A stretch of DNA of 21,028 nt from Erythrobacter sp. (GTDB lineage: Bacteria > Pseudomonadota > Alphaproteobacteria > Sphingomonadales > Sphingomonadaceae): positions 1 through 21,028 of the forward strand of contig JANQTR010000232.1 of assembly GCA_030731635.1 (NCBI GenBank), read 5' to 3'. The notes beneath the pieces were generated by a model. The model had not been told where the DNA came from, made no database searches, and was given only the letters and a program-made list of their open reading frames with translations. Shown piece after piece: positions 17,540-21,028 of the stretch; position 1 is the first letter of the stretch, and every line of letters starts with the position of its first letter. A program made the translations under genes and the position numbers.

Positions 17540-20031
17540 GCGCTTGCTCCTGCTGCGGTAACCGGGACAGCGGCGCCTTGTGCCGCAGCCGAAAGCGCCG
17601 CCAGCAACCCGTCGCGATCATAGCGGTAGATGGTCGCCGATCCCCTGGGCGCTTCGGGATGATCGCGCAGCCGGATCACGGCGCCGGTGGGCGCGCGGCC
17701 CAGCGCTTCGGCGACTTCGTAGACTTCATCAAAGATGATCGTGATGGCGCCCGGACCGGCGGTGGGATCGCCCGTTTCAGGACCGCCGGTTTCGGGATCG
17801 GCGATTTCATATCCCGCGGCGACTACCAGCGGGCCCAGAATGGTTCGTGCCCAGTCATCATCGGGCAGGTGACAGCGCGGGCGGTGGACGGGGACGGGCC
17901 GTGCGCCATAGGCGGCGAACAAGGCATGGGCATCAATCAGCGTCACCGGCGCGCCATCAATCAAGGTGACGGCTTCGGCCAGCGGGTCTTCGGGCACCGG
18001 ATGCAACGCACCGGGCAACAAGACCGCATCTTCAACCTCGCGCACCGCATACAGCAATTCGCCCGCGCCATCGGACAGCCGCAGCATCCGCACCCGGCCT
18101 GCGTTTCTGGTCGGGGGCAGGGCATCATCGGAAAGGCCCACCAGCGGCAGGATCATCCCGTCGATCACGCCGCGCGGGCGTTCGCCAGATCGGTCGATCG
18201 CGCTGACCGGCACGGTTTCAATCCGCCGCACCAGTTCAAGCCGCACGGCTGAACGGCGCCCGGCAAAATCGGTAAACAGCATGGCGCGCGGCGCATCGTG
18301 CGCCGGTTTGGCCGCATCGTCATCAAGCGGTTGGCGCGCGCGGACGCGGGTATCGGTTACCAGATCATGCGCCGCAGCAATGTTGGCGACATCAATCAAC
18401 AGCACCGGCTGGCCATCATCCAGCAGGGTCGACCCGGCATAAAGCCCGCATTTCATCACCGCAGGGGCCAGCGGTTTGACCACCAGATCACCGTGGTTGT
18501 GGATGCTATCCACCGCCAGCGCGAACAGATCGCCGCTCGCCAGCCGCAGCATCACCAGCGTGGGATCATCGCTGTCCGCAGCGCCCGCGTTCAGCCCCAG
18601 CACTTCGCCCAGCGCCAGACACGGCACGCGGTTGCCGCGAAAGGTGACCAGCGCAGCCTCTCCCATCCGGGTGAGATCAAGCGCACGTGAGGAACCTTGC
18701 ACGATCTCCTCGACATAGGATTGCGGGATGGCGAAGCGTTGACCGCCAACCTCAACCGTCAGCCCTGCAATAATGCTAAGCGTCAGCGGAATTTGCAGGC
18801 TGAACACGGTGCCGCATTCCGGCTGGCTCGCCACCTTGATGCTGCCACCGACCTTTTCAAGGTTCTGGCGCACCACATCCAGACCCACGCCCCGGCCCGA
18901 AACTGTGCTGACGATCTCGGCGGTGGAAAAGCCGGGTTCGAAGATCAGGTTGAGGATCTTGTCGCGCGGCATGGCGGCGCGTTCGGCAGCGGTGATCAGG
19001 CCGGTGGCGATGGCCTTGGCGGCGATCCGATCCTCGTCCAGCCCGCGCCCATCGTCGCTGACAACAATCGCAATGGTGTTGCCCGATTGGCGCGCGGCAA
19101 TGCTGAGCAGCCCGATCGGGTGCTTGCCATGGGCACGGCGGGCGGCGGGGGCTTCGATCCCGTGATCGATCGCATTGCGGATGATATGGGTCAGCGGATC
19201 GCGGATCGTCTCGATCATTTCGCGGTCCAGTTCAACATCGCCGCCATCGCAATCGATCATCACTTGTTTGGCCAGTTCGGCCGACAGATCGCGCACCAGC
19301 CGGGGCAGCACGCTGAACAATGTCTCGATCCGCTGCATCCGCATACGGGTGATGGCATCGCGGACATCGGTGAGGATGGTGCTGAGCCGTTCGAACGGGC
19401 CATCGATGGTCGGCTGATTGCCCGCCTGCCGCAGCCGGTGGGCCAGATCATTGCGGGCCAGCACCATGTCGGACACGCCGCTCATCACCCGATCGAGCAG
19501 TTCGACCGGCAATCGGATGGTGCGTTGCGCAGCGGCAGGATCAGTGCGGCGCGCGGGGACTGTGGCGCCATCGGCAAGGCCGGGGTGTGGCAATTCAGGC
19601 TCGTCCTGATGGGGGTTAGACCCCTGCTTGCCCGGCCCAGACCCCGCCTCGGTCAATGTTTCATGTGAAACAGACACCGCGTTGATCAGCGCTTCGTCGC
19701 CGCCATCAGGGAATTCGTCGCCCGCTTCGATGGCATCGATCATGATCGCAATGCGGTCGATGATGGCGAGCACGGCAGTCACCAATTGCGGGTCAGGATC
19801 GCGCCGCCCCGCCCGGCAATCGGACAGGGCGTCTTCGGCAGCATGGCTGAGGTCGGCAAGGCGGGGAAAGTCGAAAAAGCCGCAATTGCCCTTCACCGTA
19901 TGGACGAAGCGGAAAATCGTATCGAGCCGCGCGCGATCTGTTGGATCAGCCTCCCAGGCGACGATTTCGCCGCTGGAGGCTTCCAACATTTCACGGGTCT
20001 CGGCGATGAATTCCGCCAGCAGATCATCCAT
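17536..20031 (-). CDS. cheA: chemotaxis histidine kinase CheA with extra C-terminal domains
   Basis: The 831-residue protein starts with an HPt domain (1-110) carrying phospho-acceptor His44 (FVHTVKGNCGFF). A short linker replaces the P2 domain. A dimerisation helix pair follows at about 170-235. The ATPase has an N box (HIIRNAIDHGIE), G1 (SDDGRGLD), F box (FEPGFSTAEI) and G2 (GRGVGLDVV). A CheW-like P5 domain binds the receptor array. It then continues with a second CheW-like segment (starting near RAMLFTDFAGRRSAVRLE) and a final ~100 residues that look like a receiver lacking its key aspartate and lysine. ATG 20031 is the start. It is the first che gene of the minus-strand cluster. Confidence 0.95.
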   Translation of the reverse strand: MDDLLAEFIAETREMLEASSGEIVAWEADPTDRARLDTIFRFVHTVKGNCGFFDFPRLADLSHAAEDALSDCRAGRRDPDPQLVTAVLAIIDRIAIMIDAIEAGDEFPDGGDEALINAVSVSHETLTEAGSGPGKQGSNPHQDEPELPHPGLADGATVPARRTDPAAAQRTIRLPVELLDRVMSGVSDMVLARNDLAHRLRQAGNQPTIDGPFERLSTILTDVRDAITRMRMQRIETLFSVLPRLVRDLSAELAKQVMIDCDGGDVELDREMIETIRDPLTHIIRNAIDHGIEAPAARRAHGKHPIGLLSIAARQSGNTIAIVVSDDGRGLDEDRIAAKAIATGLITAAERAAMPRDKILNLIFEPGFSTAEIVSTVSGRGVGLDVVRQNLEKVGGSIKVASQPECGTVFSLQIPLTLSIIAGLTVEVGGQRFAIPQSYVEEIVQGSSRALDLTRMGEAALVTFRGNRVPCLALGEVLGLNAGAADSDDPTLVMLRLASGDLFALAVDSIHNHGDLVVKPLAPAVMKCGLYAGSTLLDDGQPVLLIDVANIAAAHDLVTDTRVRARQPLDDDAAKPAHDAPRAMLFTDFAGRRSAVRLELVRRIETVPVSAIDRSGERPRGVIDGMILPLVGLSDDALPPTRNAGRVRMLRLSDGAGELLYAVREVEDAVLLPGALHPVPEDPLAEAVTLIDGAPVTLIDAHALFAAYGARPVPVHRPRCHLPDDDWARTILGPLVVAAGYEIADPETGGPETGDPTAGPGAITIIFDEVYEVAEALGRAPTGAVIRLRDHPEAPRGSATIYRYDRDGLLAALSAAAQGAAVPVTAAGASA

Positions 20032-20101
20032 GGAAGCGCGCGCCCTTTTGTCTTGCAGGTACGCTATGGGGCAGGGTTGGTTAACATTGGCCTAGCGCGG
20101 A

Positions 20102-20818
20102 TTAGAGCTTACTCCACGCCGGAGCGCGCTGCACAAAGATGTGGCGCACCAGCACGATGGCGGTCACAGCACCGAACAGATTGGCTGCCAATTCAGCGGT
20201 ATAGATCGCCGCGCTGCCCATTGCCGGTTGCAGCAGCAAGGCCACGGGCAGCATCACCAGAAACACTCGCGCGACCGATTGCAGCAGCGCAAAACTCGCC
20301 TTGTCGACTGCGTTCATGATGCCGTTGCCAACAATCAGCAGCCCGAACCCGGCATAGCCCCACGCGGCGATTTCCAGGTAGCGCGCAAATTCTGCAATCA
20401 CCGCCGGATCGTCGGTAAACAGGCGTGCAAACTGCTCGCCTGCAACGATCATGGCGATGGCGACGGCCAGCCCCCATACAACGCAAAACCCCGCCGCATA
20501 GAGCACGGCTTGGCGGGCGCGGCCATATTCGCGCGCACCCCAATTCTGACCGACAATCCCGCCGATCGCCCCCGACAAGGCCAGTAGCGGCACAATCACA
20601 AAGCTCTGCAACCGCCCTGCGGCGCCAAATCCCGCGACCGCCGCCTCACCTTCCAGCGCCACCAGCGCGGTCAAGATCGAAAGGCCCAATGGGTTGATCG
20701 CATTGGAGAACGCCGCCGGCAGCCCGACCTTGATGATCGACATCGCCGGATCGATCAGGCTGCAATTGCGCAACAGGGCAAGGTTCAATGGCAGCGCCGT
20801 GCTGCGCATCAGCCACAA
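20102..20818 (-). pseudogene. MATE-family transporter, C-terminal half only
   Basis: MATE transporters export drugs or metabolites using Na+ or H+ gradients and are usually about 450 residues with 12 helices. Here only about 238 residues remain, matching the second half: GLPAAFSNAINPLG, IGGIVGQNWGAREYGRA and six hydrophobic helices. The only start is a TTG at 20818, without a ribosome binding site. The minus frame meets a TGA at 20840-20842, and the expected upstream helices are absent although 200 more bases are present. It is either a broken gene or a junction created by rearrangement or assembly. The 3' end is intact (TAA at 20102). Confidence 0.65.
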
Positions 20819-20829
20819 CGTACCCGCAC

Positions 20830-21028
20830 ATGACGGGCGTCAAAGCCGAGGTGCAGCTGGGCTCCGCCATGACCAAATCAGTCTCGCCTTCTTTCGACGT
20901 CACCAAGCCCGCGCAGCCCGCCAAACGCATCGAGAGCGTGCTTGCGCTGTCGGAAATCTACAAAAGCGGCGCCAAACTCACCGTCGCCGTCGCCGTGTTC
21001 AGCGCGGTGGGCGGGCGGCCCACTGCAC
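20830..21028 (+). CDS. unidentified open frame, runs off the window
   Basis: A forward frame is open from ATG 20830 (or ATG 20869) to the window end, at least 66 codons. The peptide includes AKRIESVLALSEIYKSGAKL, which looks like real protein, but I do not recognise it. No good ribosome binding site precedes either ATG. It begins where the MATE reading frame is lost, so the true start may lie on the other side of a junction. Confidence 0.3.
   Translation, partial: MTGVKAEVQLGSAMTKSVSPSFDVTKPAQPAKRIESVLALSEIYKSGAKLTVAVAVFSAVGGRPTA

Noticed and set aside
18697..19668. 323-codon plus-strand frame opposite cheA
   Set aside because: It lies antisense to the CheA ATPase boxes.

Overview
The window reads as a piece of a GC-rich alphaproteobacterial chromosome, most likely a sphingomonad. 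That assignment is an inference. It rests on the 23S-5S-initiator tRNA order, a formyl-methionine tRNA with a variant anticodon stem, a compact proteobacterial psd, and a cheA-W-Y-B-R cluster whose CheA carries extra C-terminal domains. No database search was possible.

Layout. Positions 1-1074 hold the 3' end of a ribosomal RNA operon: 23S rRNA (partial), 5S rRNA and initiator tRNA. Positions 1075-1695 are a lower-GC spacer with a possible gene remnant. Positions 1696-8268 are a forward-strand accessory block. Five genes (called A-E here) have no name I recognise, and gene C carries a clear HExxH zinc-metalloprotease signature. They are tightly spaced and end in a small LuxR/NarL-type HTH gene (F). 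Gene A combines an acidic aromatic N-terminus, an amphipathic basic helix, a glycine zipper and a Glu/Ser repeat. Gene B repeats the same FESE-type acidic motif. This is the best candidate for an undescribed system: a protease plus acidic or membrane-active partners and two large helical proteins.

From 8360 to about 20031 everything is on the minus strand and is transcribed right to left: cheA, cheW, cheY, cheB, cheR, a GGDEF-EAL cyclic-di-GMP enzyme, two paralogous chemoreceptors, and psd (phosphatidylserine decarboxylase) 32 bases after the last receptor. Several junctions are stop/start overlaps (cheA-cheW, cheY-cheB, GGDEF-EAL-MCP2), which indicates translational coupling. The 94-base gap between the two receptor genes can fold almost completely into one long imperfect hairpin that includes the ribosome binding region of the second receptor.

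Upstream of cheA lies the C-terminal half of a MATE-family transporter. Its reading frame is lost at about 20820, and a different, forward-strand open frame runs off the window end. This is either a broken gene or a rearrangement or assembly junction. No flagellar genes, insertion sequences or CRISPR arrays are visible.
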